A stretch of DNA of 64,000 nt from Loxodes magnus (GCA_946699065.1 CAMPDV010000367.1:124001-188000); one strand, 5' to 3'. Shown: positions 1 through 14,008, numbered from the stretch's first letter. Notes: a model not told the origin generated them from the sequence alone. Translations and numbers: made by a program.

Positions 1-3000
1 AAATCAATGATATTTAAGAAGAGCTTACAAATATATAAATGCAAGCTAAGTTATTATCACTCAGTCCTTTTTATCTATCAAAGTATTATAAAATCAGTCA
101 TATCATTCATATTTTAAAAGTCTTTCTTTTAATTGTATGGTAGATAATTATGGTATCTTTGCTATAGTTCAGCTTTAAATTTAACTTATAAAATTTTGTA
201 TTTAAGCTGGAAATTTTATAACTCTATGACTAGATAAAAATAAATTAGGCAAATTTGAAAAGGAAAATAGCTAAGAAAAGATGAACCTTAAATTATTTTT
301 ATTCTATTCTCTAGGTTTTCTCTAAGCAGGTTAGATTATAAATTTTACTATTTTACATAGTTTTGAATTATTAAAAATAGAATAGAAATTAGAGACTATC
401 TAATTGATTATCCACTTGCTTTTTTAAAGTTTAGAATTAACTAAATAATAAAAAGTTATTGTATTATATCAATAGTTTATCTCATCTTAAGAAACAATTA
501 GCTTTAATAATTGTTAAAATCCTCATAAGTTAATATAATATCCTCAGGCTACAGTGAAATGGTAAATAGTAATCTAAAGATTCAATTTGTTCTCTAGCAA
601 CTTTTACTATATTTGCTAGCTTTTTTGCTTAATAAGATTATTCCCTTTCAAAGCTTTTCTATTTTACTCATATAAGCATAATTATGTATATTTGATATTT
701 TAAGAAAAATGAATTGTATAATTTCAATTGATTATGGTTTTTTATTAATTTTAAGTAACGCTATTCACAGCCTAACTTCTTAAAAATAAATAATGATTTA
801 ACTCAAAATCTCTTTAGCTTTATATTATTTTAACTCTATTCCCTGGTTATAGGATTATACTTAAATTGCCTAGATTTTCATTTCTATTTCTGATATATTA
901 AGAGAATAGCTTTAATATTTAGAGAGTAATTAATGTTCTTAGAAACATGTATATTCATTATAAAGTTAACTATTGCCTTGGATACTAATTTTCTGACTAA
1001 GTGTTGGCATTTATCTCTAAAGAACTTTAATTATATTTATGCTATCTAGAAATACATTTTCAAAATTTAAAAGTTTTAGCTTATTGGGATTAAGATCTTC
1101 TCTAAGCTCTACTATTAGAAGACAACGGCTACAAGCGTCTTAGCCTTAATAGTCTCTAGAAAATCCTATAAACTAGTTTTAAAGTTATTCAACACAATAG
1201 ATTTCAAGTAGTATGCTTGTATTTAAATGTAGATAACTCTATTTTTATTTGACTTTTTTATGCAATGTTGAATGTACATGTTGTCTTTTGAGTCTCTTTT
1301 GCTATAGTTAATTTTTTCTTTATAAACAATTATCTTTCTCATTCTTTTAAAGCTTAAGTTTATTATTCCTATTTTTCTTTATTCATTTTAAGCGAAGCAG
1401 GCATATATTAAGCCTATGATTTTAGAAATTATATCATTATACTAAAATTTTTTATTTCAAAAGGTTCTTAATTATTACCTTAAGAATTAGCTATCTCTTA
1501 TCTGTCGAACTATTGAGGACTGCTTATTTCCTTTTTCCTTTTTCTTATTTATTTTTCAGATTATATAATCGGACTAATAAACTAGATCTGCGTAGCAGAA
1601 TTTAGACACACTTCTGAAATAAATAATTTCTAGCAAAAGAGTCTTGAGGGATCTCAAAATTAATTGAATTATTGTTTAAAATTTTGATTACAAATTACTA
1701 TATATTATCTTTAATTGGCTTCTTCTTAGAGTTCACTTATTAACTCTTTCTTTTATATCTTCCTTAGTTTCTAGCCCTTTCAAAAAGATAGCATCCTTTT
1801 TTTGTGTTATGGATTGTTATAATTTTCTAAGTCAATAATTTTTCCCTTATCCTATCTGAGAAATGCAGTATATTAATTTATTTAATTAATATAAAAAGAT
1901 CTGACTTGCTATTAACACCTTGAATTATTTAACTAAGTAATTAGCTTTTATTATATAAGAGGCATTTAACTATAGAGCTATTTTAGCTCAAAATGTTTCA
2001 ATTAAAAAATAAAAAATGAACTAGAGTACTTTAGATAAGCATTCACAAGTTAAGCTTATAAAAAGAAAACCTTATTTCAGAGTAAGTTCTTAACTTATTG
2101 ATGAAATAGAACAGTCATGAGAATAAAACCTTGCTTTATTGGAAATAAAACCAAGATAAGCTTTCAGTAGTAAATATTTGATATATTCTATGCTTTCAAA
2201 GGGATAAAAAGGAAATAAAAATAATTTAAATAAAATTACTAAGAAACAAGGAAGCTTGAAGCATCCCATCTAATTATTTTATATTTTCTTATTCTAAACA
2301 TAAATCCCTATTTCAGTCGAGCACGAAGCAAGCGATGCTTAATTATTTTATCTTTTGTATAATTTTGCATTCCTTGAAGTTAAAGCTGAAAGATTAGATC
2401 AGTAAAGATGGTTATACATAGAGTTCAAGATTTTCAAAGTAGGGAAATAATTAGACTTAGATACTTTACTCCTTATGAGGATCTTTAGATCTTTCATCTC
2501 ATAATTTTCTTCTTTTTAAACTATTTAACAAGCTTGTATCAAGTTTAAATATCAAGGTAGAAATTTCCTTATTAATATTTGAAGAAATTCAAATTCCAAC
2601 TAGTAGTTATGTAATTGTTTCTCTTAAATTGTTTGATTACCTCTCTCATGAAGAATTAATTGCATTAATAGATCTTCAATTCTAGGTTTATCTTTCAAGG
2701 AGTTATTATATTTAATCAAGCAAAAGATTTGCAGTTTAATGACTATATAGGATAGCCCTAGATACTAGTTCATTAAAAAGGCTTATTTTCCACTTTAAAC
2801 TTAATTAAACATTTTGATACTTACCTCTTATTTTACAACAGCAGCTTTAGGCATTGATTCTATCATCTAGAAAGACAAAGTGAAATTAAATTTTCACTTA
2901 ATACCACTTTTCAGAACATCTCTACACTTACATACTCAAAAGTACTATGAAAGCTTTATTCAGATATTCTATTTTTTATAATAAGATAAAAGGTGTAAAG

Positions 3001-3285
3001 ATTCCATAGTCTCTAATATTTCAATATTCCTCTATTTTATTTATTTTAGACTAGGTTTATCTTTAATTCTTTTACTTATTATATTATTCAAAGCAGATAA
3101 GCAGGATAAGAATAATGCGATTTTTAATATACCTTTTCATCTATCTACTTGATTAACCTTATACCTTTTAAAAGCTGCTAAGTTTGTAAAGTTTAAAGTG
3201 GCTTATCTTCTTAGAATTTAACGATTGTTTCTTTATTAATTTAGTTATTTTCTTTGAATCTACTGAGTTTAAATAATTTTTAAAG
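1..3285. other. A+T-rich stretch with no gene called
   Basis: I see no domain, RNA gene or repeat array here. Short glutamate/lysine-rich readings exist on the minus strand around 1700-1850, but they are too short to support under a code in which every frame is open. The last part must hold the promoter of the receptor gene that starts at 3286. No TATA-like or other element stands out from the A+T background. Confidence 0.4.
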
Positions 3286-6200
3286 ATGCTAAGCATTACC
3301 ATCTTACTCTCACTCTTCTAGTTTATAAACTCACTTAATCTGATGATAGTTAGCTCGCCTCAGACAATTCCTCATCTAACGGAGCTTGTTTACTAGTAGA
3401 TATATTTTAGTAAACTTAATATCTCTAATTGAATCGCCTTTTCTCTTTCTTTAAAGAGTCAAAATTTTAAAGTCTAAGAAGTTTAGGGTAAGCTAAAGTT
3501 GAATAACGTGGACATAATTTTAGATATTACTTTTAACGAGCTCTACACTTAAAAACTATCCTTCTTAGAGGGAAATCATTTACACTTAGTTGCTTATAGA
3601 ACTGAAGGATTATACTGAAAGAAAAATATTTACTGAATAATGCCTAGTTATTAGCAAGAAGGACAAGCTCTCTAAATGTTATTTGAAGAGCTTAATTTCG
3701 AGAAAATTACTCTGTTCAGTTTGTAAGAAAAGAGATTTTATAAGCCACCTTAATTTACTGGCGAAAGATAAACTAAAATAAGTGCTATTGGGAACATTCC
3801 TTCTAAGTCATATTATGGTTTGAACTAAAGTCTATGTAACGATTAGTAGTTATCCAATTGATTAATTGAGTGAATACCTAAAATTATGTGGCTTTAAGGA
3901 ACTAATGCAATTTTAATGTAAGCTGAAGTATGCATTTAAGCAAAAATTCTTTTCATCGCTTAATTAAATAGGATAATAGAATTTCGTCAAGCATGATTTG
4001 TAGGACTGGAATCTTCTTGCATAATGAATCCAGATATTACTCCGTTAGTTTAAAATTCTACTAAGCATCGGATAAGTATTCTAGATAACGGTCTAATCGG
4101 ACTTACACCTAGAGGATTTATTCCTAAACATTATTACGATTTAACCTCATATTACTTATACAAAACTTTCAGTTTTATTTAAACTGTTTAAAAGTTCTAG
4201 TAGCTAAGTAAAGACATCACCTTTGAAGCTTAATTTAAGCAACTAAGTAGCATCCTGTTCAACAAATATAACTATATTAAGCCAGAATTTTCAGTCTATA
4301 ATGCATAGGATAAACAATTAGTAGAGATCTTTCAAATATAGGAAGACAGTATAATCAAAAAGGATTATATTATTTACCCTGGTCCCAGCTTTGATCCACC
4401 TCCTTAAAAATTTGATTTAAAAATGTCTTACTCAACAAATAAGTAAGCTTCAGTCGAGAATTTTACATTTTATGTTCTTTCATAACCCCCAGAGTATATA
4501 CCTTGTATTGTGGACTATATAAATTAAAAGGATATCTTACCTAGTTAATATAAACTAAAGGCGAATAGTTTTACTTATGGAAGCTTATAATGCGATATAA
4601 ATTTCACACTTAACGTTTTCATCCAAGATTATTTGGATATAGGATTAGCTCATTAAGCAAGCTTCTTGATATCAAGTTGGTATCCTACTTACTTTATACT
4701 GTAGAAGATAGATGTGAATATTCCATATCTTTTAATGAGTAGAGAAGATAATTTCAATGTTACATCAGAATTTCCCAACGTTCTGAATAATTTTCTATCC
4801 TGGAAGTTCTTTAGTTACATGTATATTAAGTTTATGAACAAGTGTAAATGAAATAAGGTAGGATTAATCTATGAAGACTATGAACCTTCAAATCTTTTTT
4901 TATATAATTTTATAAAATCCTAAATTTAGAAAAACCATTAAGAAGTTATGAACTCTAATGAAACTAATTTCATACCAAGGGAGAAGAGGTTCGATAGAAA
5001 ATTTTTTTAAGACATTGCTTTTGAGATAATGCAGAAGGAGATTAAAATCATATTTTCCTATCCTGCTATGGGTTTTATTTAGTAATCTAATGAAGAAATG
5101 AAAAAATTAGGATGAGAACCTGGTGATACTAATTTAGTGCTTATGTATACTGCTAATAACTTCCTTTAAATCATTAGACCAGATCTAGTTTAAAATGCTA
5201 AAAACATTCTGCATGGTTCGATGACAATAACACCTATTGAATATATAGGAGAAGAAGGCTAAAAATTATTGCAAGTCCAACAAGAATGCGATACAAATAA
5301 CACTTAATAAACTTTGTGCTATTATGTAGAAGAGCCATTAATCATAGCTCATGGGCTTAAGTAAAATATTGAAAATGGAGAAACCCCCTAAGATACTTCT
5401 GCTCTCATAAAGAATATGCGAAACTAATAATTTTTAGGATGCAGTGGAAAGGTAAAATTTAACTAAAAGAATACATTCAGAGATAACTTGAACTTTTTCT
5501 TCATAAACAATGTTCTCGACTCAAATCAAAAATTTTAACTAATACCATACCTTGAATACTGTCAAACTTGTGCAATTGTATGAACAACCTTAAATTAGCC
5601 TGTTTGGAATAATAATAAAAAAGAAACCCCAAAAGATTCTTTTGAAAGTTGAAAAGATAATTGCGATTTTTCTGTGCGAAGAGTTAAAAAGTTCAATGAA
5701 GGATATAAAGCTATCGTGATTCAATAAATAGTGATAATGACTATAGCTGCTATTGCTTCTATTCTAGGGTATAAAATTTGGAAATAAAATAAAAAAGAAA
5801 TTTTGAATAGAGAAACTTGAATGAGTAGTGAAGATGAATTCTTTGTACTTATTCTACTAGCACAATTCGCATAGTACATACTAGTGGGACCCAAACTTTC
5901 TTATTTACTATTCTAGATTGAATTCGTATCGTACTTGTCTTTAAGTTTTCTTTACATGAAGATAAGTAACTTTTTATTCTGAACTACCCTTAACTTAAGC
6001 ACTGCTTATGCCTTTTTTATTATTATTTTAGTCCTTTCCCTTTTGCTATAGTTCGAAGTAAGATTCAGCAAGAGATGGCTTTTAAGAACTATCGGCAGAT
6101 TCACGTATTCATTTGGCCATGCTTTGATAGAGATAACATTTATGCCAGTGCTATTCTTTATGACTCAAATTATCAAATGTAATTACGGAAGAGACTCCAA

Positions 6201-8151
6201 CTTAGATTTTAAAATCCAACTTTCAGAAAGTTTTATGGATTTAGACTGTACAAAATAGTGCTTTTCAGATACACATAAAGTGACTCTCATATTTTCGAAT
6301 ATTGCTCTACTATTTTACGTTCCTTTAGTTATATTAGTTTGGCCTCATTGGTAAGAACTTTTAGGAGATACTATAAATATAAAGTAGAAGAACTGATTTA
6401 TAATGCTTAAAGGCTTCGTCTAAGTATTTGTAGTAGTGATAGGATCGTTACTGAGAGACTTTTACCCTCTCGCTCATGCGATTACTTACTCAATTACTTT
6501 CTTTGTTTTTGCCTTTATAGTTTTGGCAGGAAAGGCTATAACATATAAGAAGTCAAATTGGATTTAGTTTATCTTACTTCTACTTGTGTCTGTGGTAACA
6601 GCCATAGTAGCGATTTCAATTGAAGCTGATGTTTATCAGAAGAAAATCCTATAGAACATATTAATAGCGATTGTGGTTTGTATTCCTATACTAGGGCTTG
6701 CTGTTCACATTAAGATTCCTTCCTTATTAAAATAAATACAACCTGACTTAGTAGGCTTGTTTAGATTCGCTTTTTAGATTGGAGCAAATGCTAAGCTCTT
6801 AGAAGAGCATATTAAAGGGTAGAATGAGAGATTAGTCATTTCAAGAGAAATACTGCTTTAGAACGCATCTGATTCAATGTTGATAGATAAATTCGATCCT
6901 AAAGCTTAAAAAATACTTGAGAAGCTTCAGGATAAGCAACAACTAATGAGTTTTAGAAGCTCTTCAATTTCAAACGAGCAGATTTAGGGCTTAGAAAGTA
7001 CTTTGCATACCAATTATTAGAGGAAATAAATTAACCCTGCCACATCAAACTCAACTATATTGGACTAGTCTTAATATGAATCAAACACTGATACAAGTAA
7101 GTTCTGTTATATTTAAAGCAAGGCAAAGACAATCGTATATCTAGGAAAAAGGAGCTGCATGGAAGAATATCGAGTGAGTCTAGAATTTATTTTCTTATTT
7201 ACAATTAATTCATTTCAATCATCTTAACTTTCTCATTTTTATCGTTATAAAGTAAATGGTTAGTCATCAACTCTAATATATCATTCATTATAGAAAATCC
7301 CTTAAAAGCTATATATCACAAAAATAAAAGATAATAGACTAAGTTTCCCTTGGAAATCTAAAGCATAATGATTTTATAAATGGTTTAAGTTTGAAGAGTT
7401 AAATAGCCTTATTAATAAGATTAAATAGGCTAAAAGTTAGATATATAAGAGCTACCCTTATTATTAATATTACTACACTCTTTACTTTTTTAACGAGGCA
7501 TTTTAAATGATTTGAATAAGAGCTAACAATAATTATTGCTTAATAAGAGAAAAAAGTATTATAAAAGACTTATTAATGAGATTGAGAGTAATAGGTAAGC
7601 TTTAATAAAATAATAGACATTTGAAGGTATTTTATTTATTTAGCACCTAAATTAAGCTTAATTAATGATATTAATTATAAGATGAATACAGTTCATAATT
7701 GTTAAAAATATAAGAATTTTGTACTGTTGAAGATAAAGAAAATTTGCAGATTATAGAGAAGCTATTAGAGATGAAGAAGGACTTGAAAAATAAAAATAAT
7801 TCTATTTTATGATTTTTAACAGAAGATAAAGCTAGTCTAGTACAAAATAATAAAAGGAAAATACTTAAATAAAGGAAATAAACTTTGATATAATTACTAA
7901 AAATAACTAGCATTTATTTCTAAATCTAAGAGTTAGAGGAAACTATAATAGCTATATTTCAATTAAAAAATGCAAACATTTAAATGGAAAATAGGAGAGA
8001 AAAAGAAAGCAGAGAAGCTAATATATTTAATTTTTGGTTTAAATAAAGTGAAGGAATGCCTTCAATTCAGGATATCAAAAGTAATATGATCTTAGACACT
8101 CGCTTTTGTAATAATAAGGTTGTTTTTCTTTTTTATTCTCCATTTTTATGA
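3286..8151 (+). CDS. large multi-pass receptor with periplasmic-binding (ANF-type) ectodomain
   Basis: Read with TAA/TAG = Gln and TGA = Trp this gives about 1621 residues. The start at 3286 gives a classic signal peptide (MLSITILLSLFQFINS). Residues about 20-810 look like a type-1 periplasmic-binding / ANF receptor ectodomain: AIGNIPSKSYYG in the first lobe, WNKVGLIYEDYEPSN near residue 521, and FLGCSGKVKFNQ near residue 717, the usual close of the second lobe. A helix at about 815-836 is followed by roughly nine more hydrophobic segments to about residue 1145, with a Cys-bearing loop (CTKQCFSDTHK). The rest is a polar, partly coiled-coil cytosolic tail. The layout recalls class C GPCRs and the TmcB-like membrane proteins of ciliates. 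It is probably a surface chemosensor, with ligand and output unknown. The end is uncertain: an earlier TGA at 7369 could be the stop, and the 8151 end overlaps the convergent ORF by 85 bp. Confidence 0.62.
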
Positions 8152-8669
8152 TTCATTTATATTCTATTGTAAAATGGAATAGAACTGCTAGGTATGTAAT
8201 ACATACATTTAATGCTAGAATTTTCTATAGTGTGGACATAAACTATGTGATGTATGCCTTAAGAATGCTCATATTAAGACTTAAATTGATAATTAAGCGT
8301 TAAAATATTCGAGTAAGTTTGAAGTGAAGATAAACGAAATAGAATGTACTGTTTGTCTTTATAAAAGCTACCTTAACATTTAGTAGTATGGATATGTTAA
8401 TAACCTCCTAAAAAATGAGCTTCTTGCAGAATCTTAATATAGTTACCAAGAACTAAATTCTTAAGACTAGGATTATTAAAGTTAAAATCAGACATTGGAG
8501 AATGACCAATATATGTAGGAGTAGTTTTAAGTGAATTACCATTAGTAGTAGCAAAATCCTGTAGGTTAAGGATTCTAATAAGGAAACGATTAAAATGCAG
8601 AGTTTAAAGAGTATTATTAAATTCCTTAAAGCAACTAATATCCTTATAGATTTTAATAAGAGTAGCCAT
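8067..8669 (-). CDS. hypothetical protein, 200 residues
   Basis: The reverse strand from an ATG at 8669 reads 200 codons with no TGA before a terminal TGA at 8069-8067. In this composition a TGA would be expected every 50 codons or so by chance, so the absence is mild support. The product starts MATLIKIYKDISCFKEF and contains GHSPMSDFNFNNP and EAHFLGGYQHIHTTK. The composition is balanced (Gly, His, Asp, Pro present) and not the Leu/Ile/Lys/Asn/Gln mix of a random frame. I do not recognise a family. It would converge on and slightly overlap the receptor gene, so one of the two ends may be wrong. A random open frame is the alternative. Confidence 0.35.
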
Positions 8670-9142
8670 TATAATAAAATTTCAGCAATAACTTAGTTTG
8701 CTAATACAATATTCCGTAGAATAATTAGCAGCAGCTTTAAGATTACTTACTATAAATAAAAAATGAATTAGCGAAGGAAGTCAATATAAAGAAATAGGAA
8801 TTAGGGGCCTTAAAGGAAAAAAACGCCTTTAGCTTGTAATTTTTGGAAAAGCAAGGTCTAAAGCAAGATAATCTTTACCTGCTCTAAAATTGAATTTAGT
8901 ATTAGAAAACTATAAAAGAGAATTTAAATCAGTAAGACTCTTTTTTAGAATCTCAAAACAACCAAATTTAAAAAAAATAGCAAGTTTAAAGAGAACTGAA
9001 TTAAATAAAAAATAAGAAAAACAGTCTATTTCATGAAATTATAAGAACTAAAGTTAAGCTAAATATTAGTCAAAAATTAAAAGACTAAATTTAAAGCTTT
9101 ATTAACTAATTATGAACAATAAGTAATTAGATAAAAATAAAA

Positions 9143-11356
9143 ATGCAGCAAAAGATTTAATAAATATAGCTATAGCAGAAATATAAAAACAGCTAAGTTA
9201 AAAATATAAATGCTTAGAATAATAAAGAAGAAGAGAAAGTAGAAAGTAAAAATAAATATTTTTGCTTTAAGTGCTTTATTGAAGTAGAGTAGAAAAACGT
9301 TCATGCTTTTAAATGCTAGCATTCATTTTGCTTTAGATGCATTTAAGAAGAGATCTTGAAAGATTTGAAAGATAAAAAGCTTAGTTATGAATCTGGGGAA
9401 ATTGTTAAGTTAAAGTGCTCTAATATATTTAAGTAAAAATGCGATTAAGATATTTAAATGATTGAAATAGTTAAATTCATAGATGATAAACAGATGAAGG
9501 ATTTTTTAATTTAAATCTATGAAATAATGGAAAGTAGAAAAAAGAAAAAAAATGTAGATAAGCCTATCTTAAACAAAAAGCAGTGCTCTTTATGTAATAA
9601 ATAGAAAAAGCATTTCTATAAATATATTTGTAACTGCTAAAACTCTCTGATCTGCTATTAATGTACCTTTATTAGAATATAAGATAAATGCGTACTTTGT
9701 GGAACTAAACTTTAAGAAGAAGAAATCTAAAAGTTACAAAATTGATCATAAAACTACTTCAGTTGTTCATTATGTGAAAACTGATTAAACATTAATATAA
9801 GAATAAAATTAGGTTGTAAGCATTGCTACTGTATTGGCTGCTTTGATGAATTAATAAACAAATTTGTTAAGGTCTAAGAAATGGTAAGTGAATTCGAATT
9901 TGTATGCCAAATATGTTAAACTTCTCCTAATGATATTTTAGAAATATAAAACATAGAATGTTGCTAATTTATGCCTTAAATGCTAAAAAAGTTAGTTTCA
10001 TACTATAAAAAAATTTTAAATTAGAATAAATAATCAATAGAACTATAGTAAAAAATACAAAAACTAAAAGAAAAATAATAGAAAATTAAAAAATTGAAAA
10101 AGGAATTCTAGAGTATATTTCCTTAAACCAAAGAAGATTATTTGTGGAATGCTTTTAAATACTTTTAACCTGTACCAATTTCTTTATTAATTGACTAATA
10201 AATTTAAAATATAAACTTATAGTAGTAAGTAAAAAGCCACTATTATCAGCATATTAACTGCATTGCTTAGTGATGCAAAAACGAAATTCATTATGATGAT
10301 TTTGAAGAGTTTCAAGGATTATGCCTAGAATGCTATATAAAGAATCTAAAAAAGACTAGAGAAGCCAAAAACTCTACTTAATTAACTTAAGAAAACGTTC
10401 AAAATTATCTAAATAACTAAAATAAGTATTTTAATCTCCCTTAACTAATTAAAATGCTTCCTATTAAATCTAATATTTAACTAATGAAAACCTGAATTTG
10501 TTTGTTTAACCAAATATCAATTTTAATTTTTTTTATTTGATAGCTTGTTAAATCAAGTAATGAATGAATTTTATTATCAAACTTTTATTAAACTTCGTTA
10601 TTTATCCTCTTTGATAAACTTCAAGAATTCTCAGATAAGTAACTCTGATAGTTAAGTTTTTCATAAAGGATTAAGTGGTAATATTATTTAGAAACCAATT
10701 AAAGTAATAAAAATCTACTTTCTAAAGCTAAAAATAGAGATAAGTTACTTAAGTATAAGCAGCTTAATCTAAAAGAAACTAAAGTGCTTTAATCTAAGAA
10801 GCAGTACTTGCAAAAGCGAATGGAGCCATAAAAACGACCATATTGACTTTAACTGAATGAAGCTGTTCCATATTAGCTTACTAATTAAGAAAGATCTCTA
10901 TAATTTGAGTCAATTTCCTCAAAGCTAAATTAATACATGTAATTATTCAAAAGCACTGATAATAAAAATATTTAAATCGCTCAAAAGGCATTCTAGATGC
11001 AATTATGTTAAAAATCTAAGTATTTTTGCTTGAAAATCCAAATATATCAAACTACTTTAAAAGATAAACTTCGAATTTTTTTCCTTTAATTTCAAAAATA
11101 ATAAAAACATGATTTTGTCTCCCTTCTGTACTTCTTTTCAATTTAAGTAAAGATATTCCTTTATTATATGAAGTGTTAATTATATAAGCTTAGATTTATT
11201 ATTTAAAGCATTTAATTTATTATATTTATCTAAGTATTATTGTACTATGAATCTAGTTAGAATTAGATAAAGATTATACCTATTTCCATCTCGTTTTATA
11301 TGAGAGGAAACTGTATAACTAAATTGTCAATTATAGGCTTATAAACCTTAAACTGA
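9143..11356 (+). CDS. RING/RBR-like zinc-finger protein (putative E3 ubiquitin ligase)
   Basis: The ATG at 9143 opens 737 codons to the first TGA after the conserved part (11354). A short Gln/Lys/Glu-rich start is followed by at least four Cys-rich modules. The first is C41-x2-C44-x13-C58-x-H60-x2-C63-x2-C66, then a distal CSNIFKQKCDQD pair as in RING1 of RBR ligases. The second runs from CSLCNKQ to CVLCGTKL. The third is a complete RING pattern: CSLC, GCKHCYCIGC, then CQIC. The fourth is CIAQWCKNE followed by CLEC. A long Lys/Gln coiled-coil tract separates the third and fourth. These patterns are typical of RING and RING-between-RING ubiquitin ligases, acting with an E2 enzyme on unknown substrates. 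Several in-frame TGA codons fit as Trp (for example IAQWCKNE and RPYWLQL). The start could lie upstream, since a different frame also reads well at 9110-9240. The exact stop is uncertain. Confidence 0.62.
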
Positions 11357-12427
11357 ACATAGCAAATGGATTTTAAGATTATTAATTTTCAAGCTGAGTT
11401 TAGTTTTATTTATTATAACTAAGAATGAAGATAAAAAGCATAAGCTTTAGAGTGACTATTAAGCATCTTATTATAGCTTGCTTTTAATATCCTAGAAATA
11501 TCTTATCTCAATATATCTACTAGTAGTTAAGCTATTTAGTTGCTTTCTTTCTTTTCATTCTTATAGCTTGTTGAACATAGAGGATGTTTTTATTTTCAAA
11601 AAGCGAGGATGGGACAATCATGCAAAATAATTTATAAATAAAGTAATAATAAAATTCAAAAAGTACTGAAAAGGCACATACTAAATCAGAAAATAGAAGC
11701 AAAGCTACTATAAATATAAAAGCTCTTACTCTGATTTCCTTTGGCTGATCTATAAATTAATTCTCTAACTGGTTTCTAAGACTAAATTTAAAGAGGTCTT
11801 AAAATTCTATTGACTTTACTCTATATGATATGTAATAAAGTAGCTTCTATTTATTTATATAATAACTGATTAAGCATCTATTTTATATATTTACCACTCT
11901 ATTAGCATCTTTATTTTAGTTAGTCTTTTATAATGATCCCTTATAGCTCAGTTTGAATAGAAGTGATAGATGATTATTAATTTAGCGTTTACATGATAAT
12001 TGATTTCTTATGCTTAATATAGCGATATGAAGATATTAACAACATCATCGTTATTATTTGCCTTTTACTGTTTCTATATCTAGATTATTATATTCAAACT
12101 ATCTTAGTTATAGTTACTGATGATTGTATTACATACATTCACATCTTTGTAAATACAAGCAAGTGTCTTAAGTATTACCTGCCAATTCTATCTCCTCTTT
12201 AACTATCACTCACTATTATAATGCAAGCTACCTTAAGATTACTTCCAGTTAGCTAAACGCTATAAGTTTCTATAAATAAAGAGCTCCAATTAAAATCTAA
12301 TAGAAAGAATTTGAAGCAGGAATGATAAGTAACTTCTCTATCAATCAAGCTTAATCCTAAATAATCAGATAAAAATGAGGTATAAAAAGAAATAGGAGTA
12401 TATTATATTCAGCTGTATTAAGAAGAA
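11357..12427. other. gap between RING and Kelch genes
   Basis: No independent gene is supported. The Kelch frame stays open and reads plausibly back to about 12180 (for example EVQKEIGVYYIQLYQEE just before ATG 12428). Part of this gap may therefore be 5' coding sequence of the Kelch gene, with the true start behind an unseen short intron. Confidence 0.3.
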
Positions 12428-14008
12428 ATGATAATATATTTTATTTCCATAGTTAACTAATAGCGGAATAGTGAAGGGATATAAATCACATCTATAGAAG
12501 AATTTTCTATATCTTCTGCTAATAGTAAAGAACTAGAGTCAGACTTTATTTTATTTAATCATTAACTAGTTATAAAACTGGAATAGGAGAGACAGTTATG
12601 CTCTTTTCGTGCTGATAACTCTGAACTACCTCTTAATTAATATAGCAGAGATAATCTGTTGATCAGTCTCTGCAAGCAGTAATCTCCAATAGTGTTGAAT
12701 GCAAACTTTATAATCAATTATTTTAATTCCTATCAAGGCTGGAAATAATCTAAAAGTGTTTCCTTCAAGATTTAGAATCCAAAATGAGACTTCTTGTTAA
12801 TTATACAATTAAAGCCTTGATTCCTCCATTCTTTTGAATATAAAAATTGATATTATAAAGCATATGCTTATAGTTGCATATGAGTAGTGAAGATATTTAA
12901 TTAAAATAGTAAATTTGCTTAATAAATGGCATAAAGTGAATACAGATCTAAACAGTCTTTGATTGTACCTATGCTTCTTTTAAAGAAATAAGGCAAAAAC
13001 TAAGAGAAGAATTCTCTTATATAGCTATGAAATTAGATTCCAATGCTCATGTCTAAATATGAAATCTTCTAAAATTTAAGTTACTCTAAACTTTTAACTC
13101 ATCAGGGTGAGTTTTATGATATAATTTTTGCATTTGATGCTAATATATAAGATGTAAGAAAGATTAAGAGCGAATGATGCCTTCCATTAGAAGCTTCGGT
13201 TGTGTAGTGAAAGAACGAGTTCTATGTAATTGGAGGATGTGTTAGAGATCAAGGAGCTATAAAAAATGTGTTTATTACTAATTTAAAAGGAAAATGTAGG
13301 AAAGGTCCATTTCTTAATTATGAAAGATGCAATTCAGGAGCAATTATTTTGAATGAATGACTATATATTGTTGGGGGCGTAAATGGAGTTACTACAGAAG
13401 CTTTAAATCTTTTACCTTCTAATCTAATAAATTAGTAATATTGGCAGAAGAAAGCTAAGCTAAATTTTTCTCGTAATTTTGTGACTGTAGAGAAGTTCAA
13501 GGGTCAAATCTACGCAATTGGTGGATTAAAAACTGGAGTAATTATTGACACAATTGAAACTTATAATCCTTCATCTGACAAATGAACACTTCTCAACACG
13601 ATAATACCCTAAGGTATTTTAAGAGCGGCAGTAACATTTAATCCAATGATTATTATTGGTGGAAGTATTGGTGAGGGTGAAAACTCTTCTCTGCTTTAAA
13701 TTTAAAATAAAACAGAAGAATGAGATTTGGTGGGTTTCTTAGATTGCTACGTCATATCTAACGCTATTAAAATAGGTTAATGAACTTACTTATGATGCAT
13801 TAAAAATTATGATAAATACTTGTATAAATTTAATTATAATGACTAAACTTAAAAAGTTATATTACAAGAAATGTATCCAAATAAGAAAGAAGAATATGAA
13901 CATGTGAGTGAGGACTCTGATTAAGAGGAACAAAAAGATCAAAATTAGAATAATGAAGATGGAGCTGGAGGATGATATAACTGTATTCTTTACTTTAAGC
14001 AATAATGA
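12428..14008 (+). CDS. Kelch-repeat protein
   Basis: The 526-codon frame ends at TGA 14006-14008. The C-terminal half (from about residue 220) has Kelch signatures: NEFYVIGGC, ILNEWLYIVGGVNG, GQIYAIGGL with YNPSSDKWTLL, and MIIIGGS, each a Gly-Gly doublet followed by a Trp strand. These form blades of a beta-propeller, usually a protein-binding platform. The Trp in most blades is written TGA (K-TGA-T, E-TGA-L), while TGG also occurs (YWQKK), which supports TGA = Trp. The N-terminal third is Glu/Ser/Asn-rich with no recognised domain. The last 30 residues before the stop are acidic (HVSEDSDQEEQKD). ATG 12428 is the first in-frame Met I trust; 12926 (context ataaATGgc) is an alternative that keeps all Kelch blades. 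The frame stays open upstream to at least 12180. Confidence 0.7.

Noticed and set aside
1600..1860. Minus-strand frame with a Glu/Lys-rich run (KKDAIFLKGLETKEDIKER)
   Set aside because: Only about 50 good codons with no clear start or stop; cannot be delimited.
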